Source: GWE2-40-63 sp041664345 (lineage in GTDB: Bacteria > Bacteroidota > Bacteroidia > Bacteroidales > SZUA-534). From it: a stretch of DNA of 64,000 nt. Each line of letters opens with the position of its first letter. Position 1 is the first letter of the stretch. Under the pieces are notes generated by a model. The model was not told the DNA's origin. It was given only the letters and a program-made list of their open reading frames with translations, and did not search any database. A program made the position numbers and the translations under genes. Below, piece by piece: positions 35,201 through 42,794 of this stretch. The stretch is taken from assembly GCA_041664345.1 (NCBI GenBank), contig JBAYKX010000014.1, positions 1 through 64,000 of the forward strand, written 5' to 3'.

Positions 35201-35753
35201 CGGTTTTTGAATTTGCATTATAGCTTATAGCCAAGTGTTTCCACTTTCCCTGTTCCATAGCTTGGTTGGTACCTAATGCTTGTTCGGCAGACCAATTGGT
35301 TAAACTGATGGCGTATTGGGTACTTTTGGCCGAAAAAAACATGCACCCATTGGCATCGGTGGCTATTTGTTCCGAATTCCCGAACGAAAATATAAAGTTC
35401 CCGTTATTGGTAATTATGGCATCATTTGAAATACAGATATAGGTTGCTAGGGTAAAATCGTCTAAAGTATTCAACAACTGGGTTCCAAACGCGGCGCCCA
35501 AATCGAGGAACCCATTGTTGGAACCTAAATTCAACACCCCGTCAATTCCGCCTTTGGCAGCTATGGTGGCCTCATTTTTAAGTGTTGCCACAAAATTGTT
35601 TCCGCTGTTATTGGTTATCACTGTTGAAGGTGCATCGTAACTATTGAAGTTAAACCACACCTTCAGGGTTGAATCGGTTTTTTCCTGAGCATTCACCAAA
35701 GTGTAGCCTGTCAGGATAAGTATGAATAAAATATGTTTTAATTGTTGTCTCAT
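32283..35753 (-). CDS. LamG-Ig-double GH43 secreted protein, C-terminus frameshifted
   Basis: The protein has 1156 residues. The order is: signal peptide (ends VNAQ), a LamG/concanavalin-like domain (about 30-235), two atrophied bacterial Ig-like repeats (about 240-445), a first GH43 five-blade propeller (about 448-735; GGIRDPHILRG, STIDADIVY, VEGGCVFRMY), a linker Ig-like domain, and a second GH43 propeller (about 855-1130; YADPEILYS, IDPDVYSD, FREGVYVIQ). Each has the Asp, Asp, Glu triad, so both may be active arabinofuranosidase- or galactosidase-type units. The last codons read through a run of ten A at 32332-32341. One more A would open a continuation of about 45 residues, ending ASSRKIFVN at 32191, which looks like a T9SS-type tail. 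The true gene is therefore probably 32191-35753. Confidence 0.82.
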   Translation of the reverse strand: MRQQLKHILFILILTGYTLVNAQEKTDSTLKVWFNFNSYDAPSTVITNNSGNNFVATLKNEATIAAKGGIDGVLNLGSNNGFLDLGAAFGTQLLNTLDDFTLATYICISNDAIITNNGNFIFSFGNSEQIATDANGCMFFSAKSTQYAISLTNWSAEQALGTNQAMEQGKWKHLAISYNANSKTVKIYINGVEVASSTEVTLSPKALGTPAYNFIGKSSYALNGDAYLQKTLIDEFRVYNVALPSSRIVELGAALPEMNAAWYQLQINNFLSSIAFTDGQLINADIALPTSENEITITWNSSDPATISNSGEVVRPASGSNPKEVMLTATAVKEGITAVKTFRLIVIPSLTDSEAVTYDTEHINLKGSLDNLRSSLVLPASGFEGSTIGWSSSVPDLLTNVGHLNYLPEKGTGKTKVVLTATIAKGGSSVTRLYDIYVAEKEGFSAYLFAYFTGNSLSDEALRFAISNDGFTYKALNNNNPVLSSTAISSTGGIRDPHILRGKDGQSYYMVATDMVSANGWNSNRAMILMKSSNLVDWQTHVVNIQTTYPGYSELHRVWAPQTIYDPKQGKYMVYWAMQIGTEPDKIYYAYANSDFSALEGEPKILFQNPNGGSTIDADIVYKDEQYHLFFKTEGEGFGIKKAVSDSLTGNYVMYDKYLQSTTNAVEGGCVFRMYDTDTWILMYDMYTSGAYQFTESTDLENFSVVTQPVQFNFTPRHGTIIPITNNEAAALMKKWGNVSDIYIQSSASGAIKKNNVSFNQTAKTIYLPVRYGTDITNFNPQFLANAGCTVTPSSGQDFSKGAVNYTASINGLGSKTYAVTVEVNNNPVLEGYYADPEILYSYKEKKFYLYPTTDGFVGWAGYYFKPFSSPDLVNWTDEGTILNLHTDVSWGTFNAWAPSITEKKVDGVYKYFYYFVAAGNVGVAVADEPTGPFVDSGKKLADNIDPDVYSDTLTGKSYLYWGNSTLYAAELNDDMVSINESTKRTITPSGGTFREGVYVIQRNGTYYFFWSENDTRSPDYRVRYGTSTSPLGPITVPANNLILAKDATSGIYGPGHNSVVQIPGRDEWYIVYHRFTRPKGITMQGDSAGYFREVCIDKLEFNTDGSVKKVIPNVQGIAPVKVGGIPDGLNELINPNEKKKVKSFPQNITRLMVNR

Positions 35754-35790
35754 AATTTAAATTTTGTTTTTATTCATGCCTAATTTCAAA

Positions 35791-35856
35791 AGTCGCAGTG
35801 CGACTAGGTTAAAAATGAATGTTATGCGTTTTAAGGTTTAAAGTCGCGCCGCGACT
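35791..35856. repeat. pair of AGTCGC hairpins
   Basis: AGTCGCAGTGCGACT (35791-35805) and AGTCGCGCCGCGACT (35842-35856) are near-identical short palindromes 51 bp apart in the spacer between the GH30 and GH43 genes. They resemble small dispersed palindromes found in Bacteroidota; a transcript processing role is possible. Confidence 0.55.
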
Positions 35857-35903
35857 AACTATCTCATATTCTTTTACGGTGTAATATTCTTCTGACTTCA
35901 ACT

Positions 35904-37529
35904 TTACCGATCCCCAATATAAGTAATTATTGACCGGGCAGGAATGGTCAATTTTTTGCCATAAGCTATGGTTGGTTGCAGTGCCAAGTTGCAGTTAGGC
36001 AAATCGGAAGTAAGGTAGGGTTCCCATACCGAAATCTTATCAGTTTTAAAAGCCAATTCAAATTCTTTCGCTTTATCGCGATAATTAATAACCACCACTA
36101 CCGGTGTACCATCACTATTTTTATAAGCTGAAACCATAAGACTGTATGGATCGGTGTCTCCCTCAGGAATTGAATCGCTATTTGCGTTAAAGGCATCAAC
36201 ACCCAAACGGACGGCTCCCGGACGAATAAATCGGCTGTAGTTGCCCAAAGCCCACATCAGTTTTGAATCGGTAAAAGTGCCATCGATATTGGTTGCATCC
36301 GGTTCCGCATAAATGAGCCCATCCTTATAGTCACCATTAGTTACCGCTAGCCACCAGTGCCATGCCGAGGCATTTGCATATACCAAATCGTGATGGATTA
36401 CACGGGCCACATACAGCGCGGTTTTCATGGTAAGGTCTTTTCGGTTACCTCCGCCAATCTCTTCATCGTTGCTCATAATGCAGGTTTCGGTTTGCCAGTA
36501 ACGTACATTGTATTTTTGCAGCACTTCGCCTAACTCTTTGCGAATGGTTCGTAAATCAGAAATTGGGGTATTGGTCCAATAACTGTGGGCCGCCATTAAA
36601 CGGGGAACGTTGGGCACATTGCCAATATAGGCCTCAGAGCTGTCTGTGGAAAAATACGACTGGATTTGGTAGCCCCTATCGGCTTTGGTGTACTGGTGGG
36701 TCCGGTACATGCAGTTGTAATCGAACGACTCCGGCGCAAGAATTTTGGTATCTATTTTTCGTGCTTCGAGTTCCTTTCCCAACAACCGGATGGTTTTGGC
36801 CACCTCGTATTTTGTGGCGGCTGTCCCTTCCTGCCCCGATCCTGTCCAGTTCCAGTGGCCATCGGGTTCATTGAACGGGCATATATAGTCAAACTTTATG
36901 CTATCGTGTTTTTCCACCTCTTCAATAACATTGGCCATAAACTTAGCAAAATCAGGGTATTTGTCTTCTTTAATGTTGAATGTGGCTCCACGGCCTGTGT
37001 TGGTAGCCAACCCGTTTTGTGTCCAGTAAACCGGTGATGAGAGAATGAATCCCAAAAACTGGTTAACGCCACGCTGTTTGGCACGTTGCATAAAGTTGCG
37101 CTGGCCTTTTTGTTTGTTCCAGTCGTAAGTTCCATCGGGCAGTAGAAAACATTCCGCGCGGCGCCAATGGTTATCAATTCCGCTGGCTTTACCCTGTTCA
37201 GTGCTGCCTGCCCCAATATTGAACCTCCAAAGCGACAAACCAATTCCTTTCGGATTTCCCTGTTCATCGGTTTCGGTGCTGAATAACCAGTCGGCCATTT
37301 GCTGCTGCTTTTTTTCAGGCCACAACCCAATATATTGCATACTCCAAGCATCGGAAGCCCCAAAATTATCAATGGTCTGGTGCTTCTCGCCCACATTAAT
37401 CATAAACTTTTCCACACTGTCCTTTAGTAAACCCTGTTTTTCATTTCCTGATTCTTTGCCTTTACAGCCAAAGAGTAGAACAGTAGAAACAATAAATAAG
37501 AGGTATTTTGAAAAGATGTAATTTCTCAT
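35904..37529 (-). CDS. GH30 glycosidase lipoprotein
   Basis: The protein has 541 residues with lipobox LLFGCKGKES, so it should be anchored to the outer membrane. GH30 motifs run through the chain: TIDNFGASDAWSMQYIG, SLWRFNIGAGST, GFILSSPVYWT, the acid/base Glu in PFNEPDGHWNW (residue 221) and the nucleophile Glu in YWQTETCIMS (residue 348). A short beta-sandwich domain at about 440-540 completes the family fold. It is clearly different from the T9SS GH30 at 27223 and would provide a second cleavage specificity. Endo-beta-1,6-galactanase activity is the best guess. A promoter module lies at 37614-37681, 84 bases upstream of the start, and the double GH43 gene follows 150 bases downstream. Confidence 0.85.
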   Translation of the reverse strand: MRNYIFSKYLLFIVSTVLLFGCKGKESGNEKQGLLKDSVEKFMINVGEKHQTIDNFGASDAWSMQYIGLWPEKKQQQMADWLFSTETDEQGNPKGIGLSLWRFNIGAGSTEQGKASGIDNHWRRAECFLLPDGTYDWNKQKGQRNFMQRAKQRGVNQFLGFILSSPVYWTQNGLATNTGRGATFNIKEDKYPDFAKFMANVIEEVEKHDSIKFDYICPFNEPDGHWNWTGSGQEGTAATKYEVAKTIRLLGKELEARKIDTKILAPESFDYNCMYRTHQYTKADRGYQIQSYFSTDSSEAYIGNVPNVPRLMAAHSYWTNTPISDLRTIRKELGEVLQKYNVRYWQTETCIMSNDEEIGGGNRKDLTMKTALYVARVIHHDLVYANASAWHWWLAVTNGDYKDGLIYAEPDATNIDGTFTDSKLMWALGNYSRFIRPGAVRLGVDAFNANSDSIPEGDTDPYSLMVSAYKNSDGTPVVVVINYRDKAKEFELAFKTDKISVWEPYLTSDLPNCNLALQPTIAYGKKLTIPARSIITYIGDR

Positions 37530-37613
37530 AAATATAATCTTAAGTTCAAATAGTGTTTTTTTTAAAATAAAAATGGATCAATCAATGATCCGTATTCTAT
37601 TTATCTGTATCGG

Positions 37614-37681
37614 CAAATTTTGTGATAAAAGAAAAAAAACACTTTCTCTATTTTTTCATTCCCTTTCGTTATTGTAACAAC
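37614..37681 (-). promoter_or_regulatory. PUL promoter module, copy 2
   Basis: The coding strand carries GTTGTTACAATAACGAAA (37664-37681) and AATGAAAAAATAGAGAAA (37643-37660), 21 bp start to start, then 22 bp, then AAATTTG at 37614-37620. The surrounding ~90 bp (about 37614-37712) are nearly the same as at 42581-42680, so the promoter block was probably duplicated. It should drive the GH30 lipoprotein gene. The remaining part of the gap to the serpin gene (37720-37999) holds only a weak hairpin, CAAATAG...CTATTTG, at 37970-38006. Confidence 0.82.
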
Positions 37682-37999
37682 TTTTCATGTCACCAGTTAT
37701 ATATCGCACTCATTTGCTGAATATAAGGGTATAATATAATGACTATCGGGTTATGCTCCCAAATAAGAAATATTTTATTGGTTTTTTTTTTGACCTTTAC
37801 TATTGCGGTGATCTGCACCTTTTTTTAGCAGCTTAGTCGCAAAATATTTGTAGAAACAATAATAAGATCCTATTTAAAGGTGCAGTGCAGAAACTCATTG
37901 GAATAATCACCGAGACGTACTTTCCGCTTATATTCCAGTATATTATGAATGTATTTATTAATTACTACCCAAATAGAGCGATTTGCTATCGCAATTCTG

Positions 38000-38905
38000 C
38001 TATTTGTTTTTTATCTTTTCTTTAAGTGTAATTACCACAACTCCATCATAATTCTCGGACGAGTATTTGTCGATATCTTCCTTGCCCTTAAGTATATCCA
38101 TAGATTCAATATCTTCAGGGTCTAAGGCTTCAAATTCAGCCTGCGATATAATCTTTTTATTAATTACAAACAATATTTTGTCTCTCGTATTACCTATTGC
38201 AAATTTTTCATTTTTTCTATTTTCTAAATTATTATTCAAACTTTCTTTTTCAATCGTTTCTGCATACGTTGGTTTAATATATCGTCCCATAAATATTATT
38301 GATCTGGATCGATTATCCAAAATGAAAAATACAAAAGGATGGTCGGCTTTAAAAATCTTGTATGATGGTAGTCCATAAATTTTCGTAACAGTAGCTGTCG
38401 CTGCGGCAGCCTCTGTTTTCTCTTCGTCCAACTCAATCCATGTTTTATGCAATACTTGATCAAGCTTCAACGGTACTTCTTTTGTTATTCCTGCGAATTC
38501 AGCTTCGCTGGTAAAAGCTGTTTTTAGACCTGCATTTTTTAGAGCATCGCTCAACTCATAGCTTGATTGCAGTTTTAACTTTGGAATGGAAATTGACGTT
38601 TTTGTTGAATATGTACTATCTAAAATTTCTTTTAAAAAATCATTATTCATCTTTTGTTCAATTTCTTCGATGCCAAAAAGATTTTTAGGAAGAATTATAC
38701 AGAACGATAAATCGGAATTTTTATATGGTTTTGATATAAATTGATACTCATCATTTTCAAAATATTGAAGACTTTCAGTCATTTTCATAAAATCAACTTT
38801 ATATTGATTTTCCACACTGGTAAAAAAAGGAGCTGAAATTGTTTTTTGTTTTTCAAACTTATTAAACCATTCACCTTTAAAATAAACAGCATTAGAAATT
38901 AGCAT
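38000..38905 (-). CDS. serpin, C-terminal part with TonB-plug-like tail (frameshifted gene)
   Basis: This 301-residue frame begins in mid-domain with the serpin signature LISNAVYFKGEW and continues the protein encoded at 38935-39438. The reactive-centre loop is complete: the hinge EEKTEAAAATATVT has the small residues needed for loop insertion in inhibitory serpins, followed by KADHPFVFFI and the final strand. After the serpin core, about 80 residues follow; the last ~55 (FVINKKIISQ, DPEDIESMDILKG, DGVVVITLKEK) resemble the part of TonB plug domains that reads DPxxIESIxVLKDxSA...NGVIIITTK. A serpin inhibits serine or cysteine proteases. With the N-terminal part, the protein would be exported. 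One missing base near 38941 separates the two parts. Confidence 0.8.
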   Translation of the reverse strand: MLISNAVYFKGEWFNKFEKQKTISAPFFTSVENQYKVDFMKMTESLQYFENDEYQFISKPYKNSDLSFCIILPKNLFGIEEIEQKMNNDFLKEILDSTYSTKTSISIPKLKLQSSYELSDALKNAGLKTAFTSEAEFAGITKEVPLKLDQVLHKTWIELDEEKTEAAAATATVTKIYGLPSYKIFKADHPFVFFILDNRSRSIIFMGRYIKPTYAETIEKESLNNNLENRKNEKFAIGNTRDKILFVINKKIISQAEFEALDPEDIESMDILKGKEDIDKYSSENYDGVVVITLKEKIKNK

Positions 38906-38934
38906 TTTTGTATCCGAATTTATATTTTCTGAAC

Positions 38935-39438
38935 TTACAATTTCGTTATCCTCCGATTTGTTTTTTCAGAAACCCACCCATTGATATCTGAAACTGCCGA
39001 CTCTACATTTGTAAATTCAGTTTGCTTGAAATCTGAGAAATATTTATCTGATACAGACTCACTGTATTGTCCTTCTACTTTAAAACTTTTATCGAACCAA
39101 ATTGCATTAGAAACTTTAAGACCATAGCAACTATCTGATTTACTTGCCATATTATGTAAATAGTCATTTTTCAAAAAAACTGAATTTTTTAGATATAATA
39201 CTTTTTCAAATTCTTGTTTCGTTTTATTTCTCGAACCTTCATAAGCAACCAAAAGGGCATAATAAGAACTAAGTGGGGATAAAAAAAGATTTTCCTTTTC
39301 AACTTTTGTCTCACGAAATAAATCAAATGAATAACTATTTAACGAGTTATTATATTCATTAGTTTGGGCATTTAGTTGATCGATGTTAAGAATCATTAAA
39401 CAGCTAAGGATCAAAATAGTAATAGCTTTACAATTCAT
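38935..39438 (-). CDS. serpin, N-terminal part (frameshifted gene)
   Basis: This 167-residue frame begins with a signal peptide (AITILILSCLMILNI, cleavage near NAQ) and the serpin segments NSYSFDLFRETKVEKENLFLSP and YALLVAYEGSRNKTKQEFEKVL. It ends SDINGWVSEKTNRRITKL before a stop. In serpins this helix is followed directly by a short loop and the strand found at the start of the next frame. If one A is added to the AAA run at 38941-38943, the reading becomes ITKIVSSENINSDTK and then LISNAVYFKG without a break. So the two frames are one gene of about 480 codons, broken by a real mutation or a sequencing error. Confidence 0.82.
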   Translation of the reverse strand: MNCKAITILILSCLMILNIDQLNAQTNEYNNSLNSYSFDLFRETKVEKENLFLSPLSSYYALLVAYEGSRNKTKQEFEKVLYLKNSVFLKNDYLHNMASKSDSCYGLKVSNAIWFDKSFKVEGQYSESVSDKYFSDFKQTEFTNVESAVSDINGWVSEKTNRRITKL

Positions 39439-39540
39439 CGCTTTAAGTTTTTTCGGTTTGTTAAGTTATTTTTATTTGCAAGTGTTAAAATGAGTAAATC
39501 AACAACACACTTTATTAACTTAGTACAAAGTTCCTTTTTA

Positions 39541-39718
39541 TTACCTAAGTTGAGCGATTTGACCCCGAGGACTCGGGGGAAAAAGCGATTTACTTAGGCT
39601 TAACCCCGACTTAGAAATTGTTGCAATTCACAATGCAGGTGAATAGTATAAAAGTGAATTGCTTACAATTTCTTAGTCGATTGAGTGATTTGCCTTTCCA
39701 AATCGCTCAATTTGGGTA
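39541..39718. other. hairpin-rich spacer after the ricin/LamG protein gene
   Basis: Three inverted repeats lie close together: CCCCGAGGACTCGGGG near 39563-39578; GAAATTGTTGCAATTCAC with GTGAATTGCTTACAATTTC, about 39613-39672; and TTGAGTGATTT with AAATCGCTCAA, 39680-39710. The last one directly follows the stop of the minus-strand gene at 39719 and may act in termination. The motif GCGATTT also recurs with CTAAGT at the left edge. No coding potential is seen. Confidence 0.5.
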
Positions 39719-42523
39719 TTAGTGCTTTATGATAAGTTTTTTCATCAATGTTTCTTTACTATTCGATAACTTAAGAATATAAATGCCTGATGGTATGTTT
39801 GAAACATTAAGTTTTGTATCATTGGTATATTTAATATTTTTATTCATTACCACTTTACCGTTCATATTAATCACAGTGATTGTTGACAAAGTATTGTTAT
39901 TCATTGCAGAATAATTCACATTTAAAACATCCTTTGCAGGAAGCGGCCATAATGACAAGCAATTTCCGTAATTATTTTCAGAACCCGCAACATTTGTAGG
40001 AACTACTGATACCTGAGCAATTTCGTTGGCTGATAATGCGTAGTTGTACACCCTGAAATCGTCGATATTACCCTTGAACAATGGATCGGGGTACTGACTG
40101 CGGCCTATATAGTTCAATATTGGTTTAAAATCCAAGGGACTGATTGTTACAGCAGTAGATTCAGCCACCAATTCACCATTAAGGTATATACTTGCCCCGG
40201 ATGCACCCAGTGTTACCGCTACATGAGTCCACGTGCCAGTGGCTAATGAATTCGTTTCAACAATTTGCTCGTCACCACCATTCTTAATGGCAAAGCGCAT
40301 TTTTCCGGAACTTTCTTTCGGTGTTAAAAACAAGTATTGATCCTCGCTGTTACCAAAATTGAAAATGCGTTGCCATGAGGAGCCTCCATTCCAATAAACC
40401 CAAGTTGCAATGGTAATTTCTTGTTGGTTTGCCAAAGTGGCCGGTAGTTGTATGAAGGCATCTGTGCCATTCAACACTATTGCGTTAGAGCCAATTTGCC
40501 CCGTAATGAATGAAGTTTCTCCATACGTTGCGCTATGGTTTAAATTAATTGTGGTGTCCAGTGTATTTCCATCAAAACGGAGGTGAGCAACCAGGTCGTT
40601 GTTTCCTGTGGCAGTTGCCGAAACTTCGTTAGAGTTAACAGAGCGATTCAGGGAATTATCCACAGCTTTGATTGTATAAAAAAACTGCCCACCCGTGGTG
40701 GTAGTGTTGTCAACAAAAGATGATGTTATTACGTTACGGGCAATTGTAATGTAAGGTCCGCCAGCCAAGTCAGAGCGAAAAATAGTGTATCCTGCAATGT
40801 CTGTCTCAGTATTGGCAGACCAATCTAATCGAATTGATTCTGCGTTTGCCGTAGCGGTCAAATTACTTGGTGCATTTGGTGACTCAAACTCCACTGTTGC
40901 ATCAATTGGGAGAAATCGCCATTGCTGGTTTGTTCCACCATCTTTATCCCAATGTTGAATATTTGCTTCATCTGCAATACTGGCATTTGCTACCTCCAGA
41001 CATTTAGCACTGTAACGGCTTCGAATATAAAACCAGCCATCCTCTACATACTCAAGGTACCACTGTTGGTTTGAACCTGAAGTTTTATCCCATACTTGTA
41101 TATTGCCACCATCAACCAGTGACCAATTTGCTACTTCCGCAGCCTTACTGCTGTGTACCGCAACCAACGTGAAGTAACTAAAATCACCACCTATTCGTGA
41201 GTCCACCGGGATTACTTTCCATTGTTGATAGGTTTTTGCTTTGTTAGTGTTTTGCCGAACATTGGCGCCTGCATTAGTAAACCCACCAGCTACTTCCATA
41301 ACTTTACCGCTGTTACGGTTTACCAACATATAACTCCCTTTTATGGCTGGCTGAATATCATCGCCCCAGGTAATATTTACTACCCTTTCAGCATTGGTTT
41401 GTCCATTTTGGTAACCAGTACCGCCCGGCATTACCATTGTGTATTCTCGCTGCGGACCATAACCATCGTAATACACATCCTTGTCTTTTGACACAAAACG
41501 ATACGTGGTGGCTACGGCTTGCCTTTCTGATGTGCCGCCGAAAGCTTGTACTTTGCCTGCTGTATCCTTATAAACAGATGCTGCTGTCCAGTTAGGTCGG
41601 TGTTCAGCATAACCTAGTCGTACACCATCGCTGGCTTTTACAAACTCGCCACGTGCCAACTCAGCTGTACCCCACCAAATACCAGTTTGCAATCCATATT
41701 CAACGCCAACCATAGCCTCCATTACATTGTGCAACTCATCATTAGTGGCATAATCACCGTTGGCTCTAACCGTTTGATAAAAGCTTGCATAATTAGTGAA
41801 ACTGCCCGCAAGCTGGTGGGTATTTCCCTCTTCTAATCTGTCTTTCAATGTGTTGTACCAAGGCAAGGCTTGGTCGCAGTTAAGTGTATTACCGCCGGAA
41901 ATACGTATGCTGTCGAAACGGGTAATTAGTCTTAACTCTCCAGCAATATTGTAAAAGTCGGTAATGGTTCCTTGTCCGGTTACCGAATAATCCGGCTCAT
42001 TGAACGGAGAAACTGAAACAACAGTGCGTCCTCCTTCCTGATGGTGTCTTGTAGTTACGTCTATCAGTTGTGCCCAGTGCGCAGCATTCCCGACATACCA
42101 TGGATCTACTGAGGGATGGTCACTATTGAGTACCACTTGGGTATTTGAACCCAGCCAGGTGTTAATTATATTTAGTCGTTGATTAAGTCTGCCGAGTTCA
42201 ACAGCCTGCAATTCACCATTGACAAGAGAATCCGTGGGAGTGAACGACGATCTCACTATATCCACTCTTTCGGCTCCCATAAAAGCGATTCCGCGCCGAA
42301 TGTTTCCTTCATCGAGCCAAGCCAGATCTAATCCCCAGGTAATCGGTTTGGAAACTCCTGTGTCTGAAACACTAAATGATACTGTTCGATCTGGAACAGG
42401 TTGAGCAACCAGATTGTTACTCGCACTAGTTGATTGTGCATTTATTTGGTTTATTTCGAATCCAAAAAATATTAGTATTACCAATAAGATATTACCTTTT
42501 CTCATAAACATGCTTTTTCGCAT
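39719..42523 (-). CDS. large secreted glycosidase-like protein with ricin, FnIII, LamG and T9SS domains
   Basis: The protein has 934 residues. After a signal peptide (ends INAQ; the start may also be the Met at residue 7), residues about 40-400 form a domain with the look of a clan-A (beta/alpha)8 glycosidase: ITWGLDLAWLDEGNIRRG, VSVSPFNEPDYS with a candidate catalytic Glu at residue 176, and WWGTAELARGEF. I cannot assign a GH family. Next come a ricin-B lectin domain (about 405-555; QQWKVIPVD, QQWYLEYVEDGW, QQWRFLPID), an FnIII domain (about 565-655), a LamG domain (about 665-825) and a type A T9SS domain (ends KLIIKH). It would be exported and cell-bound. It carries its own promoter module and is divergent from the HTCS gene. 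Confidence 0.75.
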   Translation of the reverse strand: MRKSMFMRKGNILLVILIFFGFEINQINAQSTSASNNLVAQPVPDRTVSFSVSDTGVSKPITWGLDLAWLDEGNIRRGIAFMGAERVDIVRSSFTPTDSLVNGELQAVELGRLNQRLNIINTWLGSNTQVVLNSDHPSVDPWYVGNAAHWAQLIDVTTRHHQEGGRTVVSVSPFNEPDYSVTGQGTITDFYNIAGELRLITRFDSIRISGGNTLNCDQALPWYNTLKDRLEEGNTHQLAGSFTNYASFYQTVRANGDYATNDELHNVMEAMVGVEYGLQTGIWWGTAELARGEFVKASDGVRLGYAEHRPNWTAASVYKDTAGKVQAFGGTSERQAVATTYRFVSKDKDVYYDGYGPQREYTMVMPGGTGYQNGQTNAERVVNITWGDDIQPAIKGSYMLVNRNSGKVMEVAGGFTNAGANVRQNTNKAKTYQQWKVIPVDSRIGGDFSYFTLVAVHSSKAAEVANWSLVDGGNIQVWDKTSGSNQQWYLEYVEDGWFYIRSRYSAKCLEVANASIADEANIQHWDKDGGTNQQWRFLPIDATVEFESPNAPSNLTATANAESIRLDWSANTETDIAGYTIFRSDLAGGPYITIARNVITSSFVDNTTTTGGQFFYTIKAVDNSLNRSVNSNEVSATATGNNDLVAHLRFDGNTLDTTINLNHSATYGETSFITGQIGSNAIVLNGTDAFIQLPATLANQQEITIATWVYWNGGSSWQRIFNFGNSEDQYLFLTPKESSGKMRFAIKNGGDEQIVETNSLATGTWTHVAVTLGASGASIYLNGELVAESTAVTISPLDFKPILNYIGRSQYPDPLFKGNIDDFRVYNYALSANEIAQVSVVPTNVAGSENNYGNCLSLWPLPAKDVLNVNYSAMNNNTLSTITVINMNGKVVMNKNIKYTNDTKLNVSNIPSGIYILKLSNSKETLMKKLIIKH

Positions 42524-42580
42524 AAATTAAGCTTTTAAAATGAACAAATCAATGAGCCACTCCCTTTGATCCTTAATTTA

Positions 42581-42648
42581 CAAATTTGACAACTAAAACA
42601 AAAAAATACTTTCTCTATTTTTTCATTCCCTTTCGTTATTGTAACAAC
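42581..42648 (-). promoter_or_regulatory. PUL promoter module, copy 3
   Basis: The coding strand reads GTTGTTACAATAACGAAA (42631-42648) and AATGAAAAAATAGAGAAA (42610-42627), 21 bp apart, then 22 bp and AAATTTG (42581-42587), 58 bases before the ATG of the 934-residue protein. It lies in the divergent region shared with the HTCS gene, so the regulator may also touch its own promoter from here. Confidence 0.82.
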
Positions 42649-42794
42649 CCTTTATACCAACAATTATGTATTGCGCACATTTTCAAAGCAAAAGAAAAAA
42701 TAACTGAAATAACCTACCTCGATGTTATTTATCCGGTACTCAGAATAAAATCAAATATTTTCTAATTTTACTTGCCGAAAACACATAATACCTT

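Noticed and set aside
38935..38945. Programmed -1 frameshift in the serpin gene
   Set aside because: The sequence GAAATTG is not a canonical slippery heptamer, no stimulatory hairpin directly follows, and a single missing A explains it better.
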